64,000 nucleotides of DNA. Origin: CAVVAH01 sp963746175 (GTDB lineage Bacteria; Actinomycetota; Actinomycetes; JACCUZ01). The stretch lies in NCBI GenBank assembly GCA_963746175.1, contig CAVVAH010000008.1, positions 558,001 to 622,000 on the forward strand, read 5' to 3'. The position numbers and the translations under genes are program-made. The notes under the pieces were generated by a model. That model had not been told where the DNA came from. It worked only from the letters and a program-made list of their open reading frames with translations, and did not search any database. Of this stretch, positions 9,084 through 20,300 are shown piece after piece. Positions within the stretch are counted from its first letter, which is position 1. Each line of letters opens with the position of its first letter.

Positions 9084-9201
9084 TGAACCGGAGCGGGCCA
9101 CGAGGACGCCCGCGAGGCGCGTTAGCCGATGCGGCGCGCCGGCCATCCGACCGGCGGGCCGTCGCGTGTTCTCCCCTACCTCTCCGCGTCGCGGCCGACG
9201 G

Positions 9202-9627
9202 TCAGGCCGGGCCAGCACCCAGCGGCGGTTCGGCCGCGGTGCACAGCTCATCGAGCCAGTCAGCACCAGCGAGAGCCTGGTGGAAGTCGAGCAGGTCGTC
9301 CGGGGTGAGCAGCGCGCCGCCGGCGGGGCTCTCGGGGTGCGCCGGCAGCACGCCCGCGACGTCGGAGCTGTCCGCGGCGTCGATGACGGAACTGGTGTCG
9401 AGAAGAGTGGCGCCGGCCGAGACGACGGCCAGCAGCGGGACCCACTCGACCAGGACGCTGACGAGCTCAGCGCAGGACCCGCAGACCCAGGTGACGGTCG
9501 CGGCGGAACCCGCCTCGCCGGTGCCCGGGTTGTCTCCGGTGGGGGCGTCGACGTCGACGAACAACGCCGGTGCCGGGATGTCGTCGGTGGTGCGGCAGGC
9601 GGGGCACTGGATGGCGATGACGGTCAT
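9202..9627 (-). CDS. Hypothetical protein with two CxxC pairs (141 aa)
   Basis: A 141-residue protein beginning MTVIAIQCPACRTTDDI. Two cysteine pairs, C8-x2-C11 and VCGSCAEL near residue 50, could form one zinc ribbon. A hydrophobic stretch (about 58-72, LVEWVPLLAVVSAGATLL) follows, then an acidic C-terminal half rich in D, A and P. ATG 9627 is preceded by AAAGGAGCCCGTC, nearly identical to the ribosome-binding site of the 52-residue gene downstream. The two may form a unit, but a separate promoter element lies between them. Function unknown. Confidence 0.65.
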   Translation of the reverse strand: MTVIAIQCPACRTTDDIPAPALFVDVDAPTGDNPGTGEAGSAATVTWVCGSCAELVSVLVEWVPLLAVVSAGATLLDTSSVIDAADSSDVAGVLPAHPESPAGGALLTPDDLLDFHQALAGADWLDELCTAAEPPLGAGPA

Positions 9628-9842
9628 GACGGGCTCCTTTCGCTGAATGCCACCTTCGGCCGCGGCTCTGTACGAGGCCTGTTCGGCGCCTGTCCTCGCG
9701 AACCTGAGCGCCGGTCCTTGGCGACCGCTTCCGGACAGCGAACGGACAGCAGCCGCCGCGAGCCTGAGGACGTCCCTCGGCGCCCCCTCACCCTGCGCTC
9801 GCGCCCCACCCGACACGACCTGGCGCCCCGCCGGCCGGCACA

Positions 9843-9869
9843 GAACCCGGCGGTTTGGCCGGCGCGACC
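9843..9869 (+). promoter_or_regulatory. Promoter-like element, copy B
   Basis: GAACC-CGGCGGTTTGGCCGG-CGCGACC, 74 bases before the CopZ-like start. The rest of the 315-base divergent gap 9628-9942 must also hold the promoter of the leftward 9627 gene, for which I see no copy of the element. Confidence 0.55.
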
Positions 9870-9942
9870 AGGTACCCACCGCCCGCACTCTCGAACAGCC
9901 AAGACCACCCGCACCACACCACCCGAACCCAGGAGAAACCAG

Positions 9943-10176
9943 ATGATCAACGACATTCCTCGCACATTCGTCGGCACGACGACCTTCCGCGTCGAGGGCA
10001 TGACCTGCGACCACTGCCGCAACGCGGTCACCACCGAGATCTGCGCCGTGCCCGGCGTCGAGTCGGTCGCGGTGGACCTGCCCACCGGCAACGTCACCGT
10101 CTCGGCCACCGCGCCGGTCGACCGGTCCGACATCGCCGCCGCCGTCGACGAGGCCGGCTACACGCTCCTCCCGTAG
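9943..10176 (+). CDS. CopZ-like heavy-metal-binding chaperone
   Basis: A 77-residue HMA-domain protein. The metal site is GMTCDHC near residues 19-25 (Cys pair binding Cu(I) or a similar soft metal), and the fold ends with the usual AAAVDEAGYTLLP. CopZ-type proteins carry copper in the cytosol to a P-type ATPase; a CopA-like ATPase gene lies 0.4 kb downstream and shares the promoter-like element. ATG 9943 has AGGAG 8 bases upstream. Intact. Copper is the likely metal, not proven by sequence. Confidence 0.88.
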   Translation: MINDIPRTFVGTTTFRVEGMTCDHCRNAVTTEICAVPGVESVAVDLPTGNVTVSATAPVDRSDIAAAVDEAGYTLLP

Positions 10177-10332
10177 CCACTGCCGACCACCCAGTGGCCC
10201 CGAGCCGCCGGCGGTCCCGCGCCCGGCACCCCTCGCCGCGCGGGCCCGCCGGCTCCCACTCCGCACCACCGCAGAACGACCACCCGCAGGAAGCCACCAG
10301 CACCAGCCGAGCCCAGACCTGAGGAGACCGCC

Positions 10333-10446
10333 ATGACCGCCATCCACGAGCAGCTCGTCCGTGACCACGTCGGACAGCTCCTGCGCGACGCCCGCCGCTC
10401 CCGCCGCATCAGCCTCGCGCACCGCGCCGGCCGCCGGCGCCGCTGA
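10333..10446 (+). CDS. Possible 37-residue arginine-rich peptide
   Basis: A short frame MTAIHEQLVRDHVGQLLRDA followed by an arginine-rich end (HRAGRRRR). It has a strong ribosome-binding site (GAGGAGACC, 5 bases from ATG). The pattern resembles the 56-residue protein at 52041 (MQLMHEDLARAH..., arginine-rich), a type of small basic protein common in actinobacteria but without known function. It lies between copZ and copA, and the element driving copA starts 19 bases after its stop. Confidence 0.5.
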   Translation: MTAIHEQLVRDHVGQLLRDARRSRRISLAHRAGRRRR

Positions 10447-10464
10447 ACCCGCCCCGCGGCAGCC

Positions 10465-10492
10465 GAACCCCGGCCACTTCGCCGGTGCGAGC
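10465..10492 (+). promoter_or_regulatory. Promoter-like element, copy C
   Basis: GAACC-CCGGCCACTTCGCCGG-TGCGAGC, 91 bases before the CopA start. Downstream, 10530-10570 contains a tandem CCCGACCAG repeat (four imperfect units) in the presumed 5' leader. Confidence 0.55.
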
Positions 10493-10582
10493 AACCCGCC
10501 ACGCGACCAGCGTGAGTACCAGACCCGACAGCCCGACCAGCCCGACCAGCCAGAGCAGCCCGACCAGCCGCAGGAGCGCCCG

Positions 10583-13500
10583 ATGACCACCACCCCGATG
10601 GCCGACCCGACCACCAGCGCGCCGCCCGCCGACACCGGTTCCGCGAGCGAGTCGTGCACGCTGGACATCGGCGGCATGACCTGCGCGTCGTGCGTCCGGC
10701 GGGTCGAGAAGGTCCTGGCGAAGCTCGACGGCGTCGAGCTCGGCCGAGGTGAACCTCGCCACCGAGGCCGCCTCCGTGGTCTACGACCCGACCCGGGTCG
10801 GCCCGGACCAGATGGCCGCCGCCATCGCGCACCGCGGGCTACACCGGGCAGCTGCGCCCCGACCCGCGCGCCAGCACCGCAGCCCGGTCGGGTCTGCTCC
10901 TGCGGCGCCTGCACCGGACGACCGGCGGGAGGAGCACGAGCAGGCCCGCGACGCCGAGCTCGCCGGGCTCAAGCGCAAGTGGCAGGTCAGCGCTCACCAC
11001 CGGCCTGAGCCTGATGGCGCTGATGTACGTGCCGCTGCCCATCGACACGATGGACTGGCTGATGCCGGTCATCCTCGTCGTCACCACCGTCGTGCAGTTC
11101 TGGGCCGGCAAGGAGTTCTACGCGCAGGCGTGGGCCGCCGCCCGGCACCGCGCGACCAACATGAACACCCTGGTCGCGCTCGGCACTCTCGTCGCCTACG
11201 GCTACAGCGCGTTCGCGACCCTGTGGCCGGCGCAGGCGCAGTCCTGGGGGCTGCCGCTGCACGTGTACTTCGAGACGTCGCTGGTCATCCTCGCCCTGGT
11301 CACGATGGGCCGCTGGATGGAGGGCAAGGCGAAGAAGCAGACCGCGGCGGCCATCAAGGCCCTCGTCGGGCTCGCGCCGAAGACCGCCCGGGTGCTGCGC
11401 GACGGCACCGAGGTCGACATCCCGGTCGAGGACGTCGTGGTCGGCGACCTGGTCCGGGTGCGGCCCGGCGAGAAGGTCCCGGTCGACGGCGTCGTCGAGG
11501 ACGGCTCGTCCAGCGTCGACGAGAGCATGCTGACCGGGGAGAGCATGCCGGTCGAGAAGGCCGCCGGCGACGTCGTCATCGGCGCCACCCTGAACCGCAC
11601 CGGCAGCCTCGTCATCCGGACCCGCGCCGTCGGCCAGGACACCACGCTGGCCCAGATCGTGCGGCTCGTCGAGGACGCGCAGGGCTCGAAGGCGCCGATG
11701 CAGCGCCTCGCCGACCAGGTGTCCTCGTGGTTCATCCCGGTCGTGCTCGCCCTCGCCGCGCTCACGTTCGCCGGCTGGGCATTGTTCGGTCCGGACGACG
11801 GCCGGTGGACGCTGGCCATCGGCACCACCATCGCCGTCATCATCATCGCCTGCCCCTGCGCGCTCGGCCTGGCCACACCGACCGCCATCATGGTCGGCAC
11901 CGGCAAGGCCGCCGAGCTCGGCATCCTCATCGGCTCCGGCGAAGCCCTCGAGCAGGCCCGCCGCCTCACCGCAGTCGTGCTGGACAAGACCGGCACCCTG
12001 ACCCGCGGCAAGCCCACCCTCACCGGCACCACGGTGCTCGGCGACTGGACCGAGGACGGGCTGCTCGCGGCTGGTCGCGGCCGCCGAGGTCGGCAGCGAG
12101 CACCCGCTCGGCGAGGCCGTCGTGGCCGCCGCCCGCGACCGCGGCCTGCCGATGCCGCCTGTGACCGCGTTCGAGGCCGTCCCGGGGCACGGCATCGACG
12201 CCACCGTCGACGGGCACCGCCTGCTCGCCGGAAACGCCCGCCTGATGACCACCCACGACATCGACACCACCGCCGCTGACGACGCGGCAGCCAGCGCCGC
12301 CGCCGACGGCGCAACGCCGCTGTTCGTCGCTGTCGACGGCGTCGCGGCCGGGCTGTTCCTGGTCGCCGACCCGCTCAAGCCGGAGTCCGCCGAGGCGGTC
12401 GCCCAGCTGCAAGGCCCTCGGGCTGGAGGTGTGGATGCTGACCGGCGACAACGCGGCCACCGCGGCCGCCGTCGCCCGCCAGGTCGGCATCGACCACGTC
12501 CTCGCCGAGGTCCTTCCCTCAGAGAAGGCCGACCACGTCGCTCAGCTCCAGCGGCAGGGCCACGTCGTCGCGATGGCCGGCGACGGCATCAACGACGTCC
12601 GTCGCCCTCGCCGCCGCCGACCTCGGCATCGCGCTCGGCACCGGCGCCGACGTCGCCGTCGCCGCCTCCGACATCACCCTCGTCGGTGGCGACCTGCGCG
12701 GCATCGTGTCCGCCATCGCACTGTCCCGGCGCACCGTCACCACCATCAAGCAGGGCCTCGGCTGGGCGTTCGTCTACAACCTGGCGCTCATCCCGGTCGC
12801 CGCCGGCGCCCTGTACTGGTGGAACGGCGTCCTGCTCGACCCCGTCCTCGCGTCCGCCGCGATGGCGATGAGCTCGGTCAGCGTCGTCACCAACGCGCTG
12901 CGGCTGCGCAGCTACCGCCGCCCCGCCACCGTCGCGGAGATCCTGCGGCCGCCGCTGCGGACCCGCGTCACCCAGTGGGCGTACCTCGGCGGCATCGCCG
13001 TCGTCGCCGTCACCCTCGGCGTCGCGTTCACCGTCGCCAGCCGCTCCGACGCGGCCGGCCACGGCATGAACGGGCAGCTCGCGTGGCTGCAGGGCACCGG
13101 CATGACGATGCGCCCGTCGATGAGCGTGATGATGACCACCGACGTGCCGCCCGTCGACGCCGACCAGGCCGGCGTCACCGTCGACTACCGGCTCCCGGCC
13201 GACGTGCGGCCCGGGGAGCGGACCCGGGTCGTCGTCACCCTGCGCGACGCGGACACCGGCGCCCCGGTCACCGACCTGACCCGCACCCACGAGGTGTGGA
13301 TGCACCTCATCGCCACCCGCGACGACCTCGGCACCTTCGCGCACGTCCACCCGGAGCCCACCGGCCGGCCCGGCGAGCTCGCCGTCACCCTGACGTTCCC
13401 GACCGCCGGCACGCTACGACCTGCACACCGAGTTCGCCCGGCAGGGGTCGATGAGCAACATCCTCGACCGGCACACCATCACCGTCGCCGGAACGCGCCC

Positions 13501-13905
13501 AGCGACGTCGCGCGCCGCTGGCACGCCGGCCCGCGGGAGCGGGTCGTCGACGGAGTCCGGGTCACCCTGTCCGGGCAGGCCGAGCGCCGACACGACCTCC
13601 GACCTGACGTTCACCTTCGCCGACGCCACGCACCGGCGCACCGGTCGACAATCTGAAGCCGTACCTGGCCGCGGCCGGGCACATCGTGGTGCTGCGCGCC
13701 GACGGCGGCGACTTCGCCCACGAGCACGCCGAAGGCGAGGACCAGCGACGGCCAGCCGGTGTTCGCGCTGCCCGGCACCCGGTTCGGGCCCGAGCTCGAC
13801 GCGCACTTCCGGTTCCACACCGCCGGCGTCTACCAGCTGTGGGCGCAGTTCCGGCTCGGCAACGGGCACGTCATCACCGTCCCGTTCACCGTCCAGGCCA
13901 GCTGA
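10583..13905 (+). pseudogene. copA: CopA-type copper P1B-ATPase with C-terminal extension, many frameshifts
   Basis: Conceptually about 1,100 residues. N-terminal HMA domain (GGMTCASC), membrane segments, then TGES (LTGESMPVEK), the metal-channel CPC (IIACPCALGLATP), the phosphorylation loop DKTGTLT and the hinge GDGIND, all in order: a Cu(I)-exporting P1B-1 ATPase. After the last membrane helices a roughly 300-residue extension carries two beta-sandwich modules (HVHPEPTG near 13350; AGHIVVLRADGGDFAHEHAE near 13700) resembling YtkA-like extracellular domains. The frame shifts near 10740, 10840, 10885, 10995, 12070, 12413, 12597, 13415, 13490, 13590, 13635 and 13740, nearly all explained by one extra base, while codon choice stays normal and no nonsense codon appears. 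Probably intact in life and mis-sequenced. ATG 10583 follows AGGAG. Confidence 0.75.
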
Positions 13906-13934
13906 CCCGACGACCCAGCATCTACGGAGACGAC

Positions 13935-14742
13935 ATGAACCACGACTCGAGCACCCAGACCACTCGCAACGCGCGAGCCCGACAGCGACCTCGGCACCTA
14001 CCCGTGGGTCGAGCGCACCGGCGGGCAGCTGACACCGGCCGAGCGACGCCAGCTGCTCCGCCCGCTCGCAGCCGGCCTCGCCGGCCAACGTCGCCGGTCG
14101 GTTCGCGATGCTGCTCCGGGTCAACTCCGGGCGGCGAATCGAGCTTTCTGCCGTCGGCGCGCGGCAGGCACCGGACTCGGTGCTGACCCGGGCTGCGCTC
14201 ACGGTGGCGCAGACCCGGCTCACCCCGGCCCTGCTCGGCCACTCCCAGCGCACGTACCGGTTCGGCGCCGCACTCGGCCAGCTCGAGGGTCTCGACGTCG
14301 ACCACGAGGTCCTGTACGCCGCGGCGCTGCTGCACGACGTCGGGCTGCGCACCGGCGTACCGCAGGTCGACTTCACCCGGACGAGCGCCCGCGTCGCCAC
14401 CGAGGTCGCCCAGCAGGTCGGGCTGTCCACCGCGGCCACCGACACGCTGCGCAGCGCCATCACGCTGCACCACAGCCCCGGCGTCACACTCGAGCACACG
14501 GACCTGTCGCGTACCTGCTGTCCGCCGGTGCCGGCGTCGACGTCGTCGGACTCGGCTCGTGGAAGCTCCCACCGGCCCTGCTGACCGACATCGTCGCCGC
14601 GCACCCACGCGCCGGGTTCAAGCGCGAGTTCACCGCCGCGTTCCGAGCCGAAGCCGCCCTCGTACCCCGCGGCCGGGCCGCGTTCCTGCGCCGCTACGGC
14701 GCGTTCGACCTGGCCATCCGCACCGCACCGTTCCAGGGCTGA
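13935..14742 (+). pseudogene. HD-domain phosphohydrolase-like protein, frameshifted
   Basis: Conceptually about 268 residues. The HD core is readable: HSQRTYRFG, then LYAAALLHDVGL with the His-Asp pair, then ITLHHSPG, as in HD-type metal phosphohydrolases (nucleotide or cyclic-nucleotide breakdown). The frame changes near 13973, 14090 and 14500. The start ATG 13935 follows GGAGACGAC, 30 bases after the copA stop, so the two are probably one operon. Substrate unknown. As with copA, the breaks look like single-base errors. Confidence 0.65.
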
Positions 14743-14748
14743 CCGGAC

Positions 14749-14795
14749 CGGCGTCGCCGACGGCCCCAGCGCGGCGGTTCCGGTCGGCGACGCCG
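14749..14795 (+). terminator. Inverted repeat after the HD gene
   Basis: CGGCGTCGCCGA and its exact complement separated by 23 bases, starting 7 bases after the HD gene stop. A likely transcription terminator for the copA-HD unit. A second small palindrome (ACGTGCAG-agga-CTGCACGT, 14810-14829) follows. Confidence 0.5.
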
Positions 14796-14907
14796 CCGTA
14801 CACCCGCCCACGTGCAGAGGACTGCACGTCGGTCGGACTTGCCGCGTCCCGCTCCGCCGCGTGCCTTCCGTGTAGAGGTCTGCATCCCTTGGCGGGGCCG
14901 AATGCCG

Positions 14908-15190
14908 TCAGGGCTGGCCGTGGAGCAGATTCCGGCGGGCCCGGTAGTCGCGTTCTTCGACGTCACCGCGGGCCAGCTGCAGGTCCAGGACTCGTTGCGC
15001 GTCGCTGTCCTGCGGCGCCCCGTCGGAGGCGCCGCGCGGGCCGCTGCTCGCTCGGCTGCTGCGCCGCGGTGAGGGCTCGCACCACCAGCACGACAGCTGC
15101 AACCACCGCCACCGTCAGCAGGGTCATCATCAGGCCCATCCCGAGCCACGTGCCCCAGCCCCAGTCGTGCCCGTCCCTGTCGTACATCAC
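14908..15190 (-). pseudogene. SHOCT-domain small membrane protein, frameshifted
   Basis: Conceptually about 93 residues. The N-terminus (MYDRDGHDWGWGTWLGMGLM) leads into one membrane helix (LLTVAVVAAVVLVVRAL). In another frame the C-terminus has the SHOCT pattern RVLDLQLARGDVEERDYRARR. SHOCT tails are short oligomerisation modules on small membrane proteins, frequent beside metal-efflux genes. A frame change around 15070-15090 separates the halves. Start GTG 15190 or ATG 15187, both after GGAGGTGA. It is convergent with the HD gene. Confidence 0.65.
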
Positions 15191-15305
15191 CGCAAGTCAC
15201 CTCCTCGACGCCCGTCTGAGGGCGCTCGTCCGGCACCTCACTTCACGCTGCGCGCTCGCGGGAGGCGGCAGTAGTGCCGTAGGACCCGAGCCCGCGGCCA
15301 AACGC

Positions 15306-15347
15306 GACTGGCCGGGCTCCGCTCGCGTGAGCGGGACCCGGCCAGTC
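15306..15347 (-). terminator. Strong hairpin terminator of the MFS gene
   Basis: Arms of 19 bases (GACTGGCCGGG-CTCCGCTC and its complement, 17 of 19 pairs) around GCGT. It lies 27 bases after the stop of the leftward MFS gene. One of the clearest terminators in the window. Confidence 0.8.
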
Positions 15348-15374
15348 GTGGGGAACCACGGTGACGTCGGACGG

Positions 15375-16820
15375 TCAGACAGCGACTGCCTCAGCGTCGG
15401 CTGCTGCCGTCTCGGGCTGAGGCTTCGGCAGCCGCAGCGTGACGGCGGCGATGACCGCGCCGGCGGCGGCGACGACGGCCGCCCCGAGGAACGCCGCCGA
15501 GTAGCCGTCGGTCAGCGAGCTGACGTCGCCGAGCTGGTCCGCGCCGTTCGCGGCGGCGACCGCAGTCATCGCCGCCAGACCCAGCGCGGACCCGACCTGG
15601 TAGCTGGTGTTCACGATGCCGGCCGCCAGCCCACCTTCCTCCGGGCGGGCCGAGGACAGCGCGATGCCGAGGGACGGGATGAACGCCAGGCTCATCCCGG
15701 CCGCCGCGACCAGCGACGCGGGCAGCACGTCGACCACGTAGCTGCCGTCCGGGCGGACCAGGGACGAGCAGCCCGAGACCTGCCGCGAGCACACCCATGC
15801 CGGTGACCAGCGCCCGCTTCGGCCCGAACCTGGCGATGACGCGCGGGCGCGACGAGCACCATGCCGGCCATGATGAACACCGTCATCGGCAGCAGCGCCG
15901 ACCCGGACGGGAACGCGGACAGGCCGAGCACCTGCTGCAGGTAGAGGTTCAGGAAGAACCACATCGGAACCCAGGCCGCGCCGAGCAGGAACTGCGCGAC
16001 GTTGGCCGCGCCGAGCGCCGGGGTGCGGAAGATGCCGAGCCGGACCAGCGGCTGCCGGCGCCTGGCCTGCAACAGCAGGAAGACGCCGAGCAGCGCGACC
16101 GCGCCAGCCCCCACACCGAGGGTCTGGGCCGAGCCCCAGCCGACCTCGGGGGCGCGGACGATGGCGTACACCAGCGCGGCGAGCCCGCCGGTGACGGTCG
16201 CGGCGCCCAACCAGTCGTGGCTGCCGCGGCTGCCCGGGACGTCCGGCATCACCCGGGTCGCGAGCGACGATGACGGCCAGCGCGATGGGGATGTTCAGGT
16301 AGAACACCCACGGCCACGACGCGTACTCGGTCAGGACACCGCCGAGGAACACCCCCGCGGTCCCACCGGCGGGCGCGGCCGCCCCGTACAGCGCGAGCGC
16401 CTTGGTGAGCTCCTTGCCGTTGCCGGCGAACAGCACCATCAGCAAGGTCAGCGCCGACGGCGCGATGAGGGCGGCGCCGGCACCTTGGACGGCGCGGCCC
16501 GCGAGCTCGGTCGCGGCGTTGCCGGCGGCACCGGCGACGACCGACCCGGCGAGCAGGACGGCCCAGCCGGCGACGAACACCCTGCGGGCACCGAGCAGGT
16601 CCGACAGGCGGCCACCGAGCAGCAGCAGCCCGCCGAACGCGACCACGTAGGCGTTGAACACCCAGGACAGGTCCTGCGGGGCGAAGCCCAGGTCGGTCTG
16701 CATCTTCGGCAGGGCCACGCCGATGATGGACGTGTCCATGATGACCATGAACTGGGCGGTTGCGATGGCGCCGAGCGCCCACCAGCGGCGGTTGCTGGCG
16801 GAAGACGTTGCGGGGGACAT
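15375..16820 (-). pseudogene. DHA2-family MFS drug efflux transporter, frameshifted
   Basis: Conceptually about 480 residues with some 14 membrane helices. The start shows the DHA2 signature: FMVIMDTSIIGVALPKMQTD, LSWVFNAYVV, then GGRLSDLLGARRVF (motif A) and the antiporter motif C region (ALYGAAAPAGGTAGVFLGG). Such pumps export drugs or dyes with proton antiport (EmrB/QacA type). ATG 16820 follows GAGAGGA. The frame is lost near 16258, in the 15780-15860 stretch, and again before the intact C-terminal half (15375 to about 15770). Probably sequence errors, as for neighbours. Confidence 0.75.
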
Positions 16821-17105
16821 GGTTCCTCTCTCCGGACTTCGACGGTCGACCCCGCGCGCGCACGAGGCGCGGCGCGGGCGGCTCCGGTGGAGCCCCCGTA
16901 GAGTCCGGGCCGCCCTGTCCGTGCACTGTCGAGCGCGACGAGTGCCGCCGCCGCGCGCGGACAGCGCGCGGACAGCGCCGGGCGGGACTCTGCCGGTGTG
17001 AGAACCGCACCGATGCACCGCGCCGGCGCACCGAGCGACCGGTGCGCGCCGCCGACCCGGCCAACCCCGTTCCTGGCAGCGGCCCCGACACGAGGGGCGC
17101 TTCGC

Positions 17106-17320
17106 ATGAGCACGCTGACGCTGCTGGTGCCCGGCATGACCTGCCGGCACTGCGTCCGGAAGGTGACCGCGGCGTTGCGCGACGTGCCCGGCGTCCAGCT
17201 CGTGCAGGCCGACCTGACGACCAGCACCGTCGTGCTGCGCGGCGAGCCCGCGGTCGCCGACGTCCTCGCCGCCCTCGACCGAGGCGGGCTTCCCCGGAAC
17301 CGTCGTGCTGCGCCGACTGA
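17106..17320 (+). pseudogene. Second CopZ-like HMA protein, frameshifted at its end
   Basis: A roughly 70-residue HMA domain: MSTLTLLVPGMTCRHCVRKV with the CxxC metal site at about residues 13-16. The frame shifts near 17278, where one extra C breaks the usual ALDEAGFPGTV ending; the exact stop is therefore uncertain. It is a heavy-metal chaperone like the 9943 gene. It converges on the AfsR-type regulator, whose stop lies only a few bases further. Confidence 0.6.
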
Positions 17321-17324
17321 GCGG

Positions 17325-20300
17325 CTACACCGGCTCGGCGAGCCGGTCGGTGAGGCCGGCCAGCTCGGCCCGCTCGTACGGCGCCCGGGGCCGCCCGCCG
17401 TGCTCCCGGACCGCGTCGGCCTGCGCGAGCAGCGCCCGCGCCTCGACCAGCGCGTCCGGCGAACCGCGCTCGGCCGTGAGCAGCGCGAGTCTGCCAGCCC
17501 TTCGAGACCGGCCGCGACCAGCGCGGCTCCCCGGCGGTGTCGCCGATGTCGCGGGCCCGTTCGAACCGTTCCGGGCCTCGTCGAGCAGCCCGTCGACCTC
17601 GTCGCAGCGGCCCAGACCGGCCAGCGCCAGCCCGACCGGGACGGGGGTGCCGAGCTCCTCGAACCCGGCCAGCGCGGCGCCGTACCGGGCGCGGGCCTGC
17701 GTCCAGTCGCCCGCGACCCGCGCCAGCAGGCGCGTACCCGTAGGTGGCGAGCACGTGCCCGGCGCCGTCGCCGGACTCGGTCGACCCGACCCCGGCCGCG
17801 TCGAACCGGGCGCGGGCCGCGTCCAGGTCGCCGAGGTTCACCAGGGCCACCCCGAGGTCGGCCAGCGCCCACAGCTCGGTGTTCTGGGTGCCGCCGTTCG
17901 CGGACACCTCGATGGCTTCCTCGAGGACCGGGACCGCCTCGGCGTACCGGCCGAACTGCCGCAGCCCCCACCCGAGGTGGTACAGCACTGCGGACAGCCC
18001 CCACGGGTCACTCAGCGCGCGGAACGCGGCGGCGGCCGCCCGTCCGGTCGGGATGCGCGCGGGTCGCGTCACCGGTCTTGAGGTAGGTCTCCATCCGGAC
18101 GAACGCGGCCAGCGCGTGACCCCACGCGTCGTCGTCGGCGGTGAACTGCTCGTCGGCGGCGGCGAGCAGCGCCTGCGACCGGGTCGCCTTCTCGTCACCC
18201 TCGTGCGCGGCGACGCCCTCGACGGCCAGCAGCACCCGGGAGATGGCGGCCCGGCGGGTGTCGCCCAGCTGTTCGAACAGGGCCAGGCTCTCCGCGGCCG
18301 TCTCCGCGCACCGCGGGCTCGGATGCACCGGGCACGCGCGGGGCCGTTCCACCAACGACACCGCTTGCAGCGCGCGGGCGCGGGCGAGCGGTGAGCCGCC
18401 GTCGCGGGCGATGACGCTGCCGCAGCACGTCGCGACCTTCCACGTGCCGGCCGAAGTGCCAGAACCAGCCGAGGCCGCCGGCCAGGTGCAGCGCGTCCTC
18501 GACGCGGGCCGCGTCCTGGTCGCCGGCCGCCAGCCACGCGAACGCGGCCCGCAGGTTCGGCAGCTCGTCCCGCAGCCGCCGCACCGTCGCCGCCTGTCCC
18601 GCCCCGCGCAGCGTCCACTCGGCCGCATCGGTCAGCGCGCGGAAGTACGCGACGTGCGCGGCCGCGACCTGCTCGGCCTCGCCGTCGGCGGCAAGCTTCT
18701 CGACGGCGTACTGGCGCAGCGTCTCGAGCATCCGGTACCGGGACGGCTGCCCGGGGTGCACGTCGTCGACGGTGACCATGTGCCGGTCGACCAGCCGCGA
18801 CAGCAGCGTCGAGCACATCGGTCCGCGGCACGTCGGCCCCGGCCGCGACCATCTCCGCGGCATCCAGGGTCCAGCCGCCGTGGAACACCGCGAGCCGGCG
18901 GAACACGACCTGCTCGGGGTCGGTGAGCAGGTCGTGGCTCCAGTCGACGGTCGCGCGCAGGGTGCGCTGCCGCGCATCCGCGGTCCGGGCGCCGGAGGTG
19001 AGCAGCCCGAACCGGTCGGTCAGCCGCGCCGCGAGCTCTACCGGCGCCAGCGTGGACGCCCGGGCCGCCGCCAGCTCGACGGCCAGCGGCATCCCGTCCA
19101 GCGCGACGACGACCTCCGCGACCGCCGCGAGGTCGGCGTCGCTGGTCAGGTCCAGCGTCGGGCGCACCGCGCGGGCTCGCTCGGCGAACAGCTGCGCCGC
19201 CGGATAGCCGAGCACCTGCGCCGCCGGCGTGCCGGCCGGCGGGGTCGGCAAGCGGCCCGAGCGGCACCTGCACCTCACCGGGCACGCCGAGCGCCTCCCG
19301 GGTCGTGGCGAGCACGGTGACGTTCGGGCACTGCGAAAGCACGTCGTCGACCAGGCGCGCAGCCGCATCCACGACGTGCTCGCAGTTGTCCAGGACGAGC
19401 AGCAGCTCGCGGTGCGACAGGAACGTGAGCAGCCGCTGCCGCGCCGGACCGCCGACGGCGGCACCGTCAAGCGGTGCACCCAGCGCCTCCGCAGCAGCGA
19501 GCGGTACATGCTCGGGGTCGGTGACCGACGCCAGCCGCACCACCCACACGCCGTCCCGGTACTGGTCGACGAGCCCGGCGGCCGCGGCGTACCCGGTCGC
19601 GGTCTTCCCGGCGCCGCCCGGCCCGACCAGCGACACCAGCCGCGAGGTGGCGAGCAGGTCCCGCAGCGACCGAGCTCGTGCTCGCGACCGATGAGAGCGC
19701 GGACCGGCGGCGGCACGTTCGACCGCAGCGCGACCGGCTGCCCGGGTAGCGTCGGCTGCGACGCGGGTGCCGCTCGGGGCGCAGGTCGGCCAGTCGGCTG
19801 CACGGGCTCGACCGGGCTCAGGCTCGCGTCCTGCGCGAGGACCTTCTGATGCAGTGGCGCGCAGCGCCGCCGACGGCTCCAGACCCAGCTCGTCGTCGAG
19901 GACCGCGCGGGTCCGCGCGAACACCTCGAGCGCGTCCGCCTGCCGCCCGGACTGGTACAGCGCCGTCATCAGCAGCCCGGCGAGCGTCTCCTGGGTCGGG
20001 TCCTGACTGACGACCGGGTCCAGGTCGGCGAGCACGTCGCCTGGCCGCCCGAGCGACAGCAGCAGCTGCGCTCGCTCGGTCAGCGCGGCCAGCCGCAGCT
20101 GGGACAGGCGGGCTGCCTCGACCATCGCCCACGACTGCCCGGCGAAGTCCGCGAGCGGCTCACCGCCCCACCGGTCCAGCGCCGCCCCGAACAGCGCGGC
20201 AGCCTCGCTGTCGGCGGATACGTCCCTGCCGCCAGGGCTGTCGCGTCGAGCTCGCGCCGCGCGGACACCGGCGACGAACGCCTCCACATCCACCGCGTCC

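Noticed and set aside
10530..10570. Tandem CCCGACCAG repeats as a possible CRISPR or regulatory array
   Set aside because: Units are 9 bases, only four, without unique spacers; too short for CRISPR.
10583..13905. Programmed ribosomal frameshifting in copA
   Set aside because: More than ten shifts without slippery heptamers or downstream structures; programmed events would be one or two per gene.
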